In this document: piece after piece, positions 23,618-32,672 of the stretch
Numbering within the stretch: position 1 is the stretch's first letter
Layout: each line of letters begins with the position of its first letter
Assembly: GCF_019511645.1 (NCBI RefSeq)
Contig: NZ_JAEUAX010000005.1
Span: 124,001 to 188,000, forward strand
DNA from: Microbacterium ureisolvens
Lineage (GTDB): Bacteria; Actinomycetota; Actinomycetes; Actinomycetales; Microbacteriaceae
Reading direction: 5' to 3'
Length of the DNA: 64,000 nucleotides
The notes under the pieces: generated by a model
What the model was told of the DNA's origin: nothing
The model's input: the letters and a program-made list of their open reading frames with translations, nothing else
Databases searched by the model: none
Program-made: the position numbers and the translations under genes

Positions 23618-25344
23618 CCCGCCACTACCCGGTCGTCGAGAAGACGATCGCCGAGCTCCGCGAAGCGCTCGAATCGGGCGCCGTGACCAGCGTCGGACTC
23701 GTCGACGCGTACCTGGCGCGCATCGACGCGTACGACGCGCCGGGATCGGCCACCTCCCTCAATGCGGTGATCGTGCGCAATCCCGACGCGCGGGCCGAGG
23801 CGGCAGCATCCGATCTCCGTCGCACCGAAGGCCGCACGCTCGGTCCTCTCGACGGCATCCCGTACACCGCCAAGGACTCGTTCATGGCGAAGGGCCTCAC
23901 CGTCGCGGCGGGATCGCCCGCCTTCGCAGACCTCGTCGCGCAGCGCGACGCGTTCTCGATCGAGCGGCTGCGCCACGCCGGAGCCGTGCTCATCGGGCTG
24001 ACCAACATGCCCCCGATGGCCAACGGCGGGATGCAGCGCGGTCTCTACGGCCGCGCCGAGAGCCCGTACAACGCCGACTACCTGACGTCGGCCTTCGGAT
24101 CGGGATCGTCCAACGGTTCGGGCACGGCGACCGCGGCGAGCTTCGCGGCGTTCGGGCTCGGCGAGGAGACCTGGTCGAGCGGCCGTGCGCCCGCCTCGAA
24201 CAACGCGCTGTGCGCCTACACCCCTTCGCGTGGCGTGATCTCGGTGCGCGGCAACTGGCCGCTCGTGCCGACCATGGATGTCGTCGTGCCGCACACGCGC
24301 ACGATGGCCGACCTGCTCGAGATCCTCGACGTGATGGTGGCCGACGACCCGGAGACCCGCGGCGACTTCTGGCGCGCGCAGCCCTGGATCGGGATTCCGG
24401 ATGCCTCGGCCCTGCGTCCCGCGTCGTACCCGGCGCTCGCCTCCGCCGATGCCGACGCCGCGGCCGCGAGGCTGGCGGGGAAGCGGTTCGGCGTGCCGCG
24501 GATGTACATCAACGCCGACCCCGAGGCCGGGACGAACCCGGACGGCGGCATCGGCGGGCCGACCGGCACCCGCATCGAGACGCGACCGTCGGTGCTCGCG
24601 CTGTGGGAGAAGGCCCGGATCGACCTCGAGGCCGCCGGCGCCGAGGTGGTGGAGGTCGACTTCCCGGCGGTGACGAACTACGAGGGCGACCGGCCGGGCG
24701 CGCCGACGATCAAGACCCGCGGGCTGGTGACCGAGGCCTTCCTCCAGCGCGAGATCGTCGACCTGTCCGCGTGGGCATGGGACGACTTCCTCCGCGCGAA
24801 CGGCGATCCCGCACTCGGCCGGCTCGACGACGTCGACGGTGCGATGATCTTCCCGCACCCGGACGGCGCGCTCCCCGACCGCTACACCGGCTTCGACGAC
24901 GACATCGCGACCTACCCGGCACAGGTGCGCGAGCACCCGTACGCGTCGTTCGCCGACATCCCCGAGATCGCCGACGGCGTCCGCGGCCTCGAAGAGACCC
25001 GGCGCGTCGACCTCGAGGACTGGATGTCGATCCTCGGCCTCGACGCGGTCGTCTTCCCCGCCGTCGCCGACGTCGGTCCGGCCGACATGGACGTGAACGA
25101 GGCATCTGCCGACCTCGGCTGGCGCAACGGCGTGTGGGTCGCCAACGGCAACCTCGCGATCCGCCACCTCGGCATCCCGACGGTCACCGTGCCCATGGGG
25201 ACGATGGAAGACCTCGGCATGCCGGTGGGCATGACGATCGCCGGGCGCGCGTACAGCGACCCCGACCTGCTCGCGTGGGCCGCGGCGTTCGAGGCCCTGC
25301 GGCCGCGCCGCACCGCGCCGCCGCGCACGCCCGAACTCGACTGA
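23614..25344 (+). CDS. Amidase-signature family hydrolase
   Basis: This 576-residue amidase belongs to the GatA/fatty-acid-amide-hydrolase superfamily. The Lys of the Ser-cisSer-Lys triad is in PYTAKDSFMAKG, the cis-Ser in the GSGSSNGSGTA loop, and the nucleophile Ser in GEETWSSGRAPAS. The nucleophile loop is unusual, with WSSGR where most members have GGSIR. It overlaps the agmatine deiminase gene by four bases. In that setting it could cleave the ureido or amide product, but this is inference. Confidence 0.87.
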   Translation: MTRHYPVVEKTIAELREALESGAVTSVGLVDAYLARIDAYDAPGSATSLNAVIVRNPDARAEAAASDLRRTEGRTLGPLDGIPYTAKDSFMAKGLTVAAGSPAFADLVAQRDAFSIERLRHAGAVLIGLTNMPPMANGGMQRGLYGRAESPYNADYLTSAFGSGSSNGSGTATAASFAAFGLGEETWSSGRAPASNNALCAYTPSRGVISVRGNWPLVPTMDVVVPHTRTMADLLEILDVMVADDPETRGDFWRAQPWIGIPDASALRPASYPALASADADAAAARLAGKRFGVPRMYINADPEAGTNPDGGIGGPTGTRIETRPSVLALWEKARIDLEAAGAEVVEVDFPAVTNYEGDRPGAPTIKTRGLVTEAFLQREIVDLSAWAWDDFLRANGDPALGRLDDVDGAMIFPHPDGALPDRYTGFDDDIATYPAQVREHPYASFADIPEIADGVRGLEETRRVDLEDWMSILGLDAVVFPAVADVGPADMDVNEASADLGWRNGVWVANGNLAIRHLGIPTVTVPMGTMEDLGMPVGMTIAGRAYSDPDLLAWAAAFEALRPRRTAPPRTPELD

Positions 25345-25346
25345 CC

Positions 25347-26417
25347 ATGGAACTGCGCACCTTCACCTCCACCACTCCCGATGCCGTCGCACGCGGCCGC
25401 GAGCTCGGCGCTGCGTTCGGCCCGCAGTACCGCCGTACCGCGGAGCTCTATCTCGCGCACTTCGCCGAACTGGGCATCCCAGCGGACGACGTGCGCGCGC
25501 TCGCCGAACGCACGCACGCCTCCCTGCAGGCGTGGGCACCGGACCTCGCCGCCGAGGCCGAGGCCATCGCGGTGCGGGCCGAGCTCGAGTTGTGGCGGCT
25601 CGCCGCGGTCGGCGGACGCACGGAGATCCTCGCCGTGGCGCCGCGCCCGCGGGCAGGCGAATGCTCGACCGCGGTGCACGTAGGCCCGGGCCTCGCTGCA
25701 GAGACCCTGCAGACGTGGGACTGGCACGAGTTCCTGGTGCCCGAAGGGCTGCTGCTGGAACTCACAGCGTCGAGCGGGCTGCGGGTGAAGGTGTTCACCG
25801 AGTTCGGAACACCGGGAAAGATCGGCGTGAACAGCGCCGGGGTCGGGCTGCATTTCAACATCCTGTCGCACCGGACGGACTCCGCCGCCGGCGGCGTTCC
25901 CGTGCACGCGGTCGCGCGCCGGGTGCTGGAAGAAGCGCGCTCGATCGAGGAGGCCCAGAGCATCGCGGCGAGCGCGACAGTGAGCGCGTCGACCGTGCTC
26001 ACGGTGTTCGAGACCACTCCCACGGGTTCCCGGGCCGCCGCCTTCGAACTCGCACCGGCGGGACTCGGCATCGTCGAGCCTGGCGCCGACGGCTGGCTCT
26101 TCCACACGAACCACTTCCTGGATCCCGCGCTGTCGGCGGGCGACACGATGGAAGACGCCACGACGGTCGCCCGCCTGGCGCATCTCGACCGCGTGCGCGG
26201 CGAACTCGTGGGCCTGGCGTCCACCGATCGGGCCCTGGCGGCGTGCGGCGGCCGGGGTTCGGCCGCCGAGATCTGCATGATCCCCGACCTGACCCTGTCA
26301 CCGCTCGATCAGTGGACGACTCTCCTCACGGTCGCCGTCGACACCGAGGGATTCGCACTGGAGGTGTTCCCCGGCCGTCCCGACGAGGCCGCCGCCGCGG
26401 GACTCACCCGCGTCTGA
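25347..26417 (+). CDS. C45-family autoproteolytic acyltransferase/hydrolase
   Basis: This 356-residue Ntn-hydrolase resembles acyl-CoA:6-aminopenicillanate acyltransferase-like proteins (peptidase family C45). The predicted autocleavage site is GE-CST near residue 108, where the new N-terminal Cys becomes the nucleophile. WDWHEF and LHFNILSH are typical of the family. It starts 2 bp after the amidase stop and is the third gene of the operon. It probably hydrolyses or transfers an N-acyl group on an amine or amino acid. Confidence 0.85.
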   Translation: MELRTFTSTTPDAVARGRELGAAFGPQYRRTAELYLAHFAELGIPADDVRALAERTHASLQAWAPDLAAEAEAIAVRAELELWRLAAVGGRTEILAVAPRPRAGECSTAVHVGPGLAAETLQTWDWHEFLVPEGLLLELTASSGLRVKVFTEFGTPGKIGVNSAGVGLHFNILSHRTDSAAGGVPVHAVARRVLEEARSIEEAQSIAASATVSASTVLTVFETTPTGSRAAAFELAPAGLGIVEPGADGWLFHTNHFLDPALSAGDTMEDATTVARLAHLDRVRGELVGLASTDRALAACGGRGSAAEICMIPDLTLSPLDQWTTLLTVAVDTEGFALEVFPGRPDEAAAAGLTRV

Positions 26418-26504
26418 CCGGGCGCGCTCCGGGCGCGTTCCGCAAGCGGTTCCGTGTGCCGGTGACCCGAACCACGCCGGCCTGACAGACCGGGAGAGAC
26501 GGGA

Positions 26505-26537
26505 ACGGATGCTGCCGCCCGGGGCTGCAGCATCCGT
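26505..26537. terminator. Bidirectional terminator with CGGATGC ends
   Basis: ACGGATGCTGC (26505-26515) pairs with GCAGCATCCGT (26527-26537) between the convergent C45 and FAD-oxidase genes. Confidence 0.78.
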
Positions 26538-26563
26538 GTCCGTCCGATCTCGGGGCAGGCTGC

Positions 26564-27928
26564 TCAGAGGTCGTGGGCGGCGAGCCAGAGACCGGCGGGG
26601 TCGTACTGCTCGCGGATCCGGACCAGGCGGTCGCGTGTCTCGACGTCGAAGAAGGCGGACGCCTCCTCCCGCCGGTCCGAGAAGTTCTGGTACGCGACAC
26701 CGCTGCTCCACGGGCGAAGGGCGGAGGCCGCATCCGCCGTGGTCTGCATTCCGAGCTCGAACAACTGGGGAACCGGCACGGCGGCGAGGGTGAACAGCGC
26801 GAACCTGCCGTGAAGCGTCGCGAGCGCAGCGTCGATCGGCCGGGCGAGAGCGCCCTCGAGGTGGCGCAGCTCGGCGATCATGAGCGATGTCTCGGCATCC
26901 GGTCCGGCGACCGAGAGGAAGACCGCAACGGCCTCTTCGGGCAGCTCCGCAAGGAGCAGGTGGTCGCTGATCCCGGGCGTCGGGGCCGGCGGGTCCATGT
27001 GGACGCCGAGCACGTCGATCGCGGGGATGCGCGTGAACGTGTCGAGCTCGGGGCCCAGCGCCCGCAGCGGGGCGAGGATCTCGGCCGCGCGCTCGTCCTC
27101 CTCCAGAACGGCACCGTCGATGACGACGAGGCTGCGGCCGCTGAGGAACGGGGGCAGCTCCGGGATCGGAGGGAACCGCATCGCCCGGAGCGACGTCGTC
27201 GCGGACTCCGGAGCGGTCTTCGTCCACTCCACCCACGTGCGCAGCACCTCGGGCCCGTGCGACAGGTCCCACAGCAGCATCCCGGCGACCACATCGGCGA
27301 TGGGCAGGAGGTCGATCTCGACCGCCACGACGACGCCGAAGCCGCCTCCGCCGCCACGCAGCGCCCAGAACAGGTCGCGATGCTCGTCGGCGCTCGCCCG
27401 CACCAGCGCGCCGTCCGCGGTGACGACCTCGATCGCGCGCACGTGGCCCGCCGCCAGCCCGTGACGGCGCCCGTACAGCGACAGTCCACCGCCGACCACG
27501 TAGCCGGCCACCGCCACATCGCCGGCGCTGCCGTGGAGTGCCGCGAGCCCGTGCGGCGCGGCAGCGGCTGCGACGTCGCGCCACAGTGTGCCCCCGAGCA
27601 CCCGTGCCGTGCGCGCGTCCGGGTCGACCCGGACGCCCGTGAACCTGTGCATGCGCAGCAGCACCGTGTTCGAGAGGTCGAGCCCGTGCAGGGAGAGGGC
27701 GAGGTGCCCGGTGCTCTGCGGCGCGACACGGAGCCCGTGCGCCGAGGCGGCCGCGACGACGGCCGCGACCTCGTCGACGTCGCGGGGCACCGCCACGGCG
27801 GCGGGATGCAGGTCGACGGCGAGGTTCCACGGCGTGCGCGCCGCGTCGTAACCGGGGTCGCCCGGCAGGAGGATCCCGGGGATGCTGCGCAGGGCGGACG
27901 CATCGAGCGCGGTGGTGGGAGTGGACAT
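26564..27928 (-). CDS. FAD-linked oxidase, berberine-bridge type
   Basis: This 454-residue flavoprotein oxidase has a PCMH FAD-binding N-terminal domain and a C-terminal BBE segment (VAYQNFSDRREEA and YDPAGLW). The His for covalent FAD attachment is in STGHLALS. The Cys that gives a second bond in bicovalent members is missing (GLAAGHV). A strong ribosome site, GAAGGAACC, precedes the ATG at 27928. The frame continues upstream without a stop for 123 codons that encode a RidA-like domain, so a longer fusion is possible. The substrate is unknown. Confidence 0.88.
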   Translation of the reverse strand: MSTPTTALDASALRSIPGILLPGDPGYDAARTPWNLAVDLHPAAVAVPRDVDEVAAVVAAASAHGLRVAPQSTGHLALSLHGLDLSNTVLLRMHRFTGVRVDPDARTARVLGGTLWRDVAAAAAPHGLAALHGSAGDVAVAGYVVGGGLSLYGRRHGLAAGHVRAIEVVTADGALVRASADEHRDLFWALRGGGGGFGVVVAVEIDLLPIADVVAGMLLWDLSHGPEVLRTWVEWTKTAPESATTSLRAMRFPPIPELPPFLSGRSLVVIDGAVLEEDERAAEILAPLRALGPELDTFTRIPAIDVLGVHMDPPAPTPGISDHLLLAELPEEAVAVFLSVAGPDAETSLMIAELRHLEGALARPIDAALATLHGRFALFTLAAVPVPQLFELGMQTTADAASALRPWSSGVAYQNFSDRREEASAFFDVETRDRLVRIREQYDPAGLWLAAHDL

Positions 27929-28297
27929 GGCGGTTCCTTCGGTGTGGTGGGTGACGTCGCTCAGGGCGTCGGGGTGGTCGGTGAGTTCGGGGGCGGCGTC
28001 CACCTCGGTCCACAGCCCGACGATCGCGCCGGACGGCTCGAGGCTCGCCGCCGTCGCGACGTGCAGCGGGACGTCGGGGTCGCCGAGCCGCTCGCGGACG
28101 ATGCCGACGATGTCGGCGATGATCGAGGCATCCGTCGTCCGCACCTCGATGCCCACGATGCGCCGAGGCGGGAGGCGTCGAGTCTCGAGGGCGCGCTCCA
28201 GGCGGACGACCGCCAGGCACGCTTGTGCGGCGGCGTCTTCGGCGTGCAGGAGCCGGCCGTCCTCGCTCACCGAGCTGGTGTGGATCGTGATGGTCAC
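27929..28297 (-). CDS. RidA-like domain in frame with the FAD oxidase
   Basis: These 123 codons, from a GTG at 28297, look like a RidA/YjgF-type domain: EDAAAQACLAVVRLERALE, then VGIEVRTTDAS, and a closing GAIVGLWTEV strand. The catalytic Arg of true RidA deaminases is not obvious, so it may be a non-enzymatic relative. There is no stop codon before the FAD-oxidase ATG, so it is either the N-terminal domain of a 577-residue fusion or a gene that lost its stop codon. Confidence 0.55.
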
Positions 28298-28332
28298 CCG
28301 ATCAGCGTCGGGCGTCGGTGCGGACGCGGACC

Positions 28333-28400
28333 ATCCCAGATCGCCCGGCAGATTCCGCCCCCACAGAGATGGCCGGCGCCACCCCCCACACGTCTGGGAT
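28333..28400. promoter_or_regulatory. Widely spaced inverted half-sites near the LuxR gene
   Basis: ATCCCAGA (28333-28340) and TCTGGGAT (28393-28400) are exact inverted copies 60 bp apart, lying between the divergent oxidase and LuxR genes. The spacing is close to six helical turns and could allow looping by the LuxR-type regulator. Confidence 0.35.
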
Positions 28401-28434
28401 ACCGCGCGCGCTCCCGGCGGCGCATACTGTGCGG

Positions 28435-29568
28435 ATGGGGAGCATTCTGGCCGCCGAGCGCGCGCGAGGAGATGTCGACGTGCTGTCGCGCGCGGCACTC
28501 GATCTCGACGAGTTCATGGGCGAGGCCACCGCGGCCATCCGGCGCGCGGTCCCGTGGGAGGGCGCGTGCGTGGGGACGCACGACCCCGCCACGGCGATGC
28601 TGACGAGCGGCCGCAAGTACGGGAGCCTCGTCGGCAGTGACACGCACGATGCGCTGTTCGCGACACTCGAGTACAACTCGCCCGATCAGTCGTCCTTCCG
28701 CTCGCTGGCGCGCAGCGACCACGACGCGATCGGCATGCGGGTCACCCTGCCCGACGACATCGCGCGATCGGAGCGCATGAACGTGCTCATGCGGCCGCAG
28801 TTCGGTTTCTCGGACGAGGCGCGGCTTGTGTTCCGCGACGGACAGGGCATGTGGGGCGGCCTCGCGCTGTTCCGCGGCCACGACGACGCGTGGTTCACCG
28901 AGGACGACATCGCGTTCCTCGCTTCGCTCTCGGGATCGATGGCCAGAGGCGTGCGGGCGGGCGTGCTCGCCCGGCTCACCGGCCCGGCGCTCGTGGACGC
29001 GGGGACCGGCGGCCCGGCCGTCGTGATCGTCGACGCCGCAGACGAGGTGACGCACATCAGCGTCGGCGCCGAGGAGCGCCTCGCGCAGCTGCATGCGTCG
29101 GAACACCTCATGGACCCGCTCGGCCTGGTGCACGCCCTCGTGGCCGCGGCTCGGGCGAGCCTTCACACGCCCGGCGCGCCGTTGCCTCGGGCGCGGATCC
29201 GGACGGCATCGGGGATGTGGCTCGTCGTGCACGCGGCGCCGCTCGCGGCGCGCGACGGATCCACGAGCCAGGTCGTGGTGACGATCGAGGAGGCGCGGCC
29301 GCCCGAGATCGTCGAGCTGGTGGTGGCGGCGTTCGGGCTCACGCCCCGCGAGCGCGACGTGACCCGACTCGTGCTGCAGGGAGTCGAGACCAAGGAGATC
29401 GCGACGACCCTGCACGTCTCGGCCTACACCGTCCAGGACCACCTGAAGGCGGTGTTCGACAAGGCCGGTGTGCGCAGCCGCCGCGATCTCATCTCACGCA
29501 TCTACTTCGACCAGTACGTCCCGCGACTGGGAACCGCCGTCAGCACCTCCGGCTGGTTCGCCGACTGA
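28435..29568 (+). CDS. LuxR-type regulator with GAF-like sensor
   Basis: This transcription factor has 377 residues. Residues 20-185 look GAF-like (FRDGQGMWGGLALFRGHDDAWFTEDD), a second alpha/beta part follows, and the C-terminal LuxR helix-turn-helix is about residues 300-360 (LTPRERDVTRLVLQGVETKEIA). It is divergent from the FAD oxidase and its RidA-like extension and probably controls them. The ligand is unknown. Confidence 0.85.
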   Translation: MGSILAAERARGDVDVLSRAALDLDEFMGEATAAIRRAVPWEGACVGTHDPATAMLTSGRKYGSLVGSDTHDALFATLEYNSPDQSSFRSLARSDHDAIGMRVTLPDDIARSERMNVLMRPQFGFSDEARLVFRDGQGMWGGLALFRGHDDAWFTEDDIAFLASLSGSMARGVRAGVLARLTGPALVDAGTGGPAVVIVDAADEVTHISVGAEERLAQLHASEHLMDPLGLVHALVAAARASLHTPGAPLPRARIRTASGMWLVVHAAPLAARDGSTSQVVVTIEEARPPEIVELVVAAFGLTPRERDVTRLVLQGVETKEIATTLHVSAYTVQDHLKAVFDKAGVRSRRDLISRIYFDQYVPRLGTAVSTSGWFAD

Positions 29569-29575
29569 CGGGCGG

Positions 29576-31051
29576 TCAGCGCAGCCCGGAGCGCAGATCC
29601 TCTCCGGCCTCGCCGATCGCCGAGGTCGCCGGCGCGCCCGGGGCTGCACTATGCGTCCCGTCTTCCTCGGTGTGCAGCGACGGCGGTGCGGCCGCGTACG
29701 CGTCGGACAGCTCGCGGTAGGGCTTCGACACGAAGGCGAGCAGCACGACGAGCAGGAGCACGAGGCTCGCGCCGACGAACGCGAGCGCGATGCCCCGCGC
29801 CTCGCCGTCGCCGAGCAGCCAGCCCCACGCGGCCTGGCCCTCGGCCGAATTCATGTAGGGGATCAGCCAGAACTGGGCGATGGGTCCGATGAGGAATGCG
29901 GAGACCGGTGCAGCCGCGGACTCGACACTCGCCGCGAAGCCGAAGACCCGCCCCTGCTTCTCGAAGGGAACCACGCGCTGCACGATCGTCTGCTCCGACG
30001 CTTCGGCGATCGGCATGAGCGCCATGAAGATCAGGATGCCGAGCCCGTAGAGCCACCACCACTCGCGGATGGCGAAGGCCATTCCGAGCAAGGCGATGCC
30101 GATGTTCACGAGCAGCATCGTGCGGACCGGGTTCTTGCCCAGACCGAACTTCGCCACGAGCGCCCCGCCGATGATGAACCCGAAGCTCGTCACGCCGAGG
30201 ACGATGCCCCACACCTCGACCGAGAAGAGGGTCAGGCCGTACGGGTCCATGAGGGCCATGAAGACCCCGCCCACGAGGTTGTTGAAGGTCGAGAAGAGGA
30301 TGAGCGCGAGCAGGCCCGGCACCGCCATCACCGCCGGGATCACGCCCTTGAACCCGAAGCCCTTCGGCGCGGCCCCTTCGACGTGCGCGACGCCGCGCTC
30401 CGGGATCGGGACGAACATCAGATGGATGAGCGCCACGCCGGTGGCCGCGATCGCGATGGCCACCGTCCAGCCCATGCCGAGGAGCCCGATCGACAGGCCT
30501 GAGAACACGCTCGTCACCATGAAGGCGATGCCCTGGACCGCTCCGACGAGGCCGTTCGCCTTGTCGCGGCGGTCGGCGGGCACCAGGAGCGTGACGGTCG
30601 TCGACAGCGCGATGTTGCGGAGGTTCTCGACGACGCCGCCGATGAGGATCACGCCGGCGAACGCCCAGAACCAGGGACCGGTCCAGTCGAGCAGGGCGCT
30701 CTCGGGGAACGCCACGAACATGGCACCGGCGACGACGTAGGCCGACGCCGTCACGATGCTCGAGAGCAGCATGACCGACTTCTTCTTCATGTGGTCGACG
30801 ATCACGCCGAAGACCACGCCGAACACCGCGACGAGAAGCATGTACGACCCGCCGATGATCGCCGTGGCGAGCACCGACTTCGTCTCGAGGTACACCCAGA
30901 ACGTCAGCGCGAACCAGAGGTAGCTCGACGTCACGTTGGCGAGTGCGGTGTTGACGAGCACCTGGTAGAACGCGCGCAGCGTGCGGGCGTCGGGACGGTG
31001 CTGGACCGGATCTTCGGATGCTGCGGGCCCCGCCGGGCTCGACTGGCTCAT
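29576..31051 (-). CDS. MFS transporter, macrolide-efflux-like
   Basis: This is an inner-membrane efflux protein of 491 residues with 12 predicted helices. VFGVIVDHMKKKSVML matches MFS motif A. The overall pattern (FWVYLETKSVLATAIIGGSYM) is like MefA/Tap-type exporters. I start it at the ATG at 31051, just after an AAGGAATC-like ribosome site. It is divergent from a TetR gene, with two 17-bp operator-like sites between them, so it is probably a drug-inducible pump under that repressor. Confidence 0.88.
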   Translation of the reverse strand: MSQSSPAGPAASEDPVQHRPDARTLRAFYQVLVNTALANVTSSYLWFALTFWVYLETKSVLATAIIGGSYMLLVAVFGVVFGVIVDHMKKKSVMLLSSIVTASAYVVAGAMFVAFPESALLDWTGPWFWAFAGVILIGGVVENLRNIALSTTVTLLVPADRRDKANGLVGAVQGIAFMVTSVFSGLSIGLLGMGWTVAIAIAATGVALIHLMFVPIPERGVAHVEGAAPKGFGFKGVIPAVMAVPGLLALILFSTFNNLVGGVFMALMDPYGLTLFSVEVWGIVLGVTSFGFIIGGALVAKFGLGKNPVRTMLLVNIGIALLGMAFAIREWWWLYGLGILIFMALMPIAEASEQTIVQRVVPFEKQGRVFGFAASVESAAAPVSAFLIGPIAQFWLIPYMNSAEGQAAWGWLLGDGEARGIALAFVGASLVLLLVVLLAFVSKPYRELSDAYAAAPPSLHTEEDGTHSAAPGAPATSAIGEAGEDLRSGLR

Positions 31052-31108
31052 GACGATTCCTTCGGCGTGTTCGCTGACGAGTGGGGAAGGGCGAGGGTCT
31101 AAGGTGAA

Positions 31109-31147
31109 TGTGGACACTGTTCACATTCGGTGTTCACACCGTACACA
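31109..31147. promoter_or_regulatory. Tandem TetR operators
   Basis: Two 17-bp quasi-palindromes, TGTGGACACTGTTCACA (31109-31125) and TGTTCACACCGTACACA (31131-31147), are 22 bp apart, or two helical turns. They lie between the divergent MFS and TetR genes. The second matches a site upstream of the DUF899 gene at 45916-45932 in 16 of 17 positions. Confidence 0.7.
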
Positions 31148-31165
31148 CCCCGCCGGGAGGACGCA

Positions 31166-31813
31166 ATGACTTCAGCGGTGCGTGCCTATCATCACGGCCA
31201 CCTCCGACACGCGCTGATCAGCGAAGGCCTGCAGCTCGCCCGCGCGGGCGGCCCGGGCGCGGTGACCCTTCGCGAAGCGACCCGCGCCGCCGGGGTCTCG
31301 CCCAACGCGGCGTACCGCCACTTCGCCGATCGCGACGCCCTGGTGCGGGCGGTCGCCCGCGAGGCGCAGCTCGCTCTGGCCGGCGCCATCACGGCACGCG
31401 TCGAGGCGACCCCGGCAGACCTGTCCCCCGCGGAGGCGGCGATCGAGCGGCTGCGGCGCGTAGGCCTGGCGTACATCGACTTCGCACGCACCGAGCGGGG
31501 GTGGTTCGAGACCGCGTTCTTCACACAGGACACCCACGCGAACGACGGCATCGTGACCTTGGACGACGAGATCGTCGCCCCCTTCCGCCTCCTCATGGAC
31601 ACGCTCGACGCGATGGTGGACGCCGGCGCCCTCGCCCGCGAGCGACGGCCGTACGCCGAGTGGGCATGCTGGTCGGCCGTCCACGGCTTCGCCGACATCG
31701 CAGTGCACGGTCCGGTGCGGTGGCAGCCGGCAACCGTCATCGACGCCCTCGCCGCGTCCGTCGTCGAGTCGGCCATCACCGGCGTCCGCGGCACGTCCAC
31801 CCCGCCCTCGTAG
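31166..31813 (+). CDS. TetR-family repressor of the MFS pump
   Basis: This 215-residue regulator opens with the TetR HTH (VTLREATRAAGVSPNAAYRHFADRDAL, about residues 33-58) and has a WHG-type C-terminal domain (ACWSAVHGFADIAVHGP). The ATG at 31166 follows GGGAGGACGCA. It is divergent from the MFS exporter with paired operators between. The same operator sequence upstream of DUF899 suggests a small regulon. The lipase-like gene starts 10 bp downstream. Confidence 0.87.
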   Translation: MTSAVRAYHHGHLRHALISEGLQLARAGGPGAVTLREATRAAGVSPNAAYRHFADRDALVRAVAREAQLALAGAITARVEATPADLSPAEAAIERLRRVGLAYIDFARTERGWFETAFFTQDTHANDGIVTLDDEIVAPFRLLMDTLDAMVDAGALARERRPYAEWACWSAVHGFADIAVHGPVRWQPATVIDALAASVVESAITGVRGTSTPPS

Positions 31814-31822
31814 ACTTCGCAC

Positions 31823-32665
31823 ATGTCCGACCAGGCGACCGCCGTCTCCGTCCCTCGCCCGTCGATGGTGAGGCGCGGGCTGTCGTGGATCGCCGACTAC
31901 GTCTACGCGGCCCGCCGGCAGCTCGCCGTGCTGTCGCTTCCCTGGACGATCGGGCGACCCCGCCCCCTTCCGCAGGCGTGGCGCCGGGGCGACCCCGCGC
32001 TGCCGGAGGTGTACCTCATCCCGGGCGTGTACGAGCACTGGACCTTCCTGCGCCCCCTCGGCGACGCCCTCGCCGCCGCGGGGCACCGCGTCGCCGTCGT
32101 GCACGGCCTGGGCGTGAACCGGCGCACGATCCCCTCGACCGCCGATCGCCTCGGGGAACTGCTCGCCCGCACGCCGGCGCCCGAGGCCGGGCGCGTGCTC
32201 GTGGCGCACAGCAAGGGCGGGCTCATCGGCAAGCACCTGCTCGTCTCGTCGGGTGCGGCCGCGCGCGCCGCCGCGGAGGCGGCCGCCGGCGGCGACCCCG
32301 CCGAAGCCGCCGCAGCGGCGACCGACACCGGGCGCCCACTCGGCCTCGTCGGCCTCGTCGCGGTCGCCACGCCGTTCGGTGGCTCCCGGCTCGCGCGACT
32401 GTTCGTGGTGCCGAGCATCCGCGCGTTCCGCCCCAAGGACGAGGTCATCCTCACCCTCGGGCGCGAGACCTCGGTCAACGGCCGCATCGTGTCGGTGTTC
32501 GGGCCGTGGGATCCTCACATCCCCGAGGGGAGCGCACTCGAGGGCGCGACCAACATCGCGGTGCCGACATCCGGCCATTTCCGCGTTCTGGGCGCCCGCT
32601 CGACCGAGCGCGCCGTGCTCGACGGCATCGCCGTGCTCACCGGAGCTCGACCGGCGACGGAGTGA
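31823..32665 (+). CDS. Alpha/beta hydrolase, lipase-like
   Basis: This is a serine hydrolase of 280 residues. The oxyanion region is YLIPGVYEHWTFL, and AHSKGGL near residue 133 holds the nucleophile. The C-terminal TSGHFRVL supplies the His. An alanine-rich insertion follows the nucleophile helix. A TAGACT box at 31811-31816, inside the end of the TetR gene, lies 6 bases before the ATG, so it may have its own leaderless promoter. Confidence 0.8.
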   Translation: MSDQATAVSVPRPSMVRRGLSWIADYVYAARRQLAVLSLPWTIGRPRPLPQAWRRGDPALPEVYLIPGVYEHWTFLRPLGDALAAAGHRVAVVHGLGVNRRTIPSTADRLGELLARTPAPEAGRVLVAHSKGGLIGKHLLVSSGAAARAAAEAAAGGDPAEAAAAATDTGRPLGLVGLVAVATPFGGSRLARLFVVPSIRAFRPKDEVILTLGRETSVNGRIVSVFGPWDPHIPEGSALEGATNIAVPTSGHFRVLGARSTERAVLDGIAVLTGARPATE

Positions 32666-32672
32666 TCCCCGG

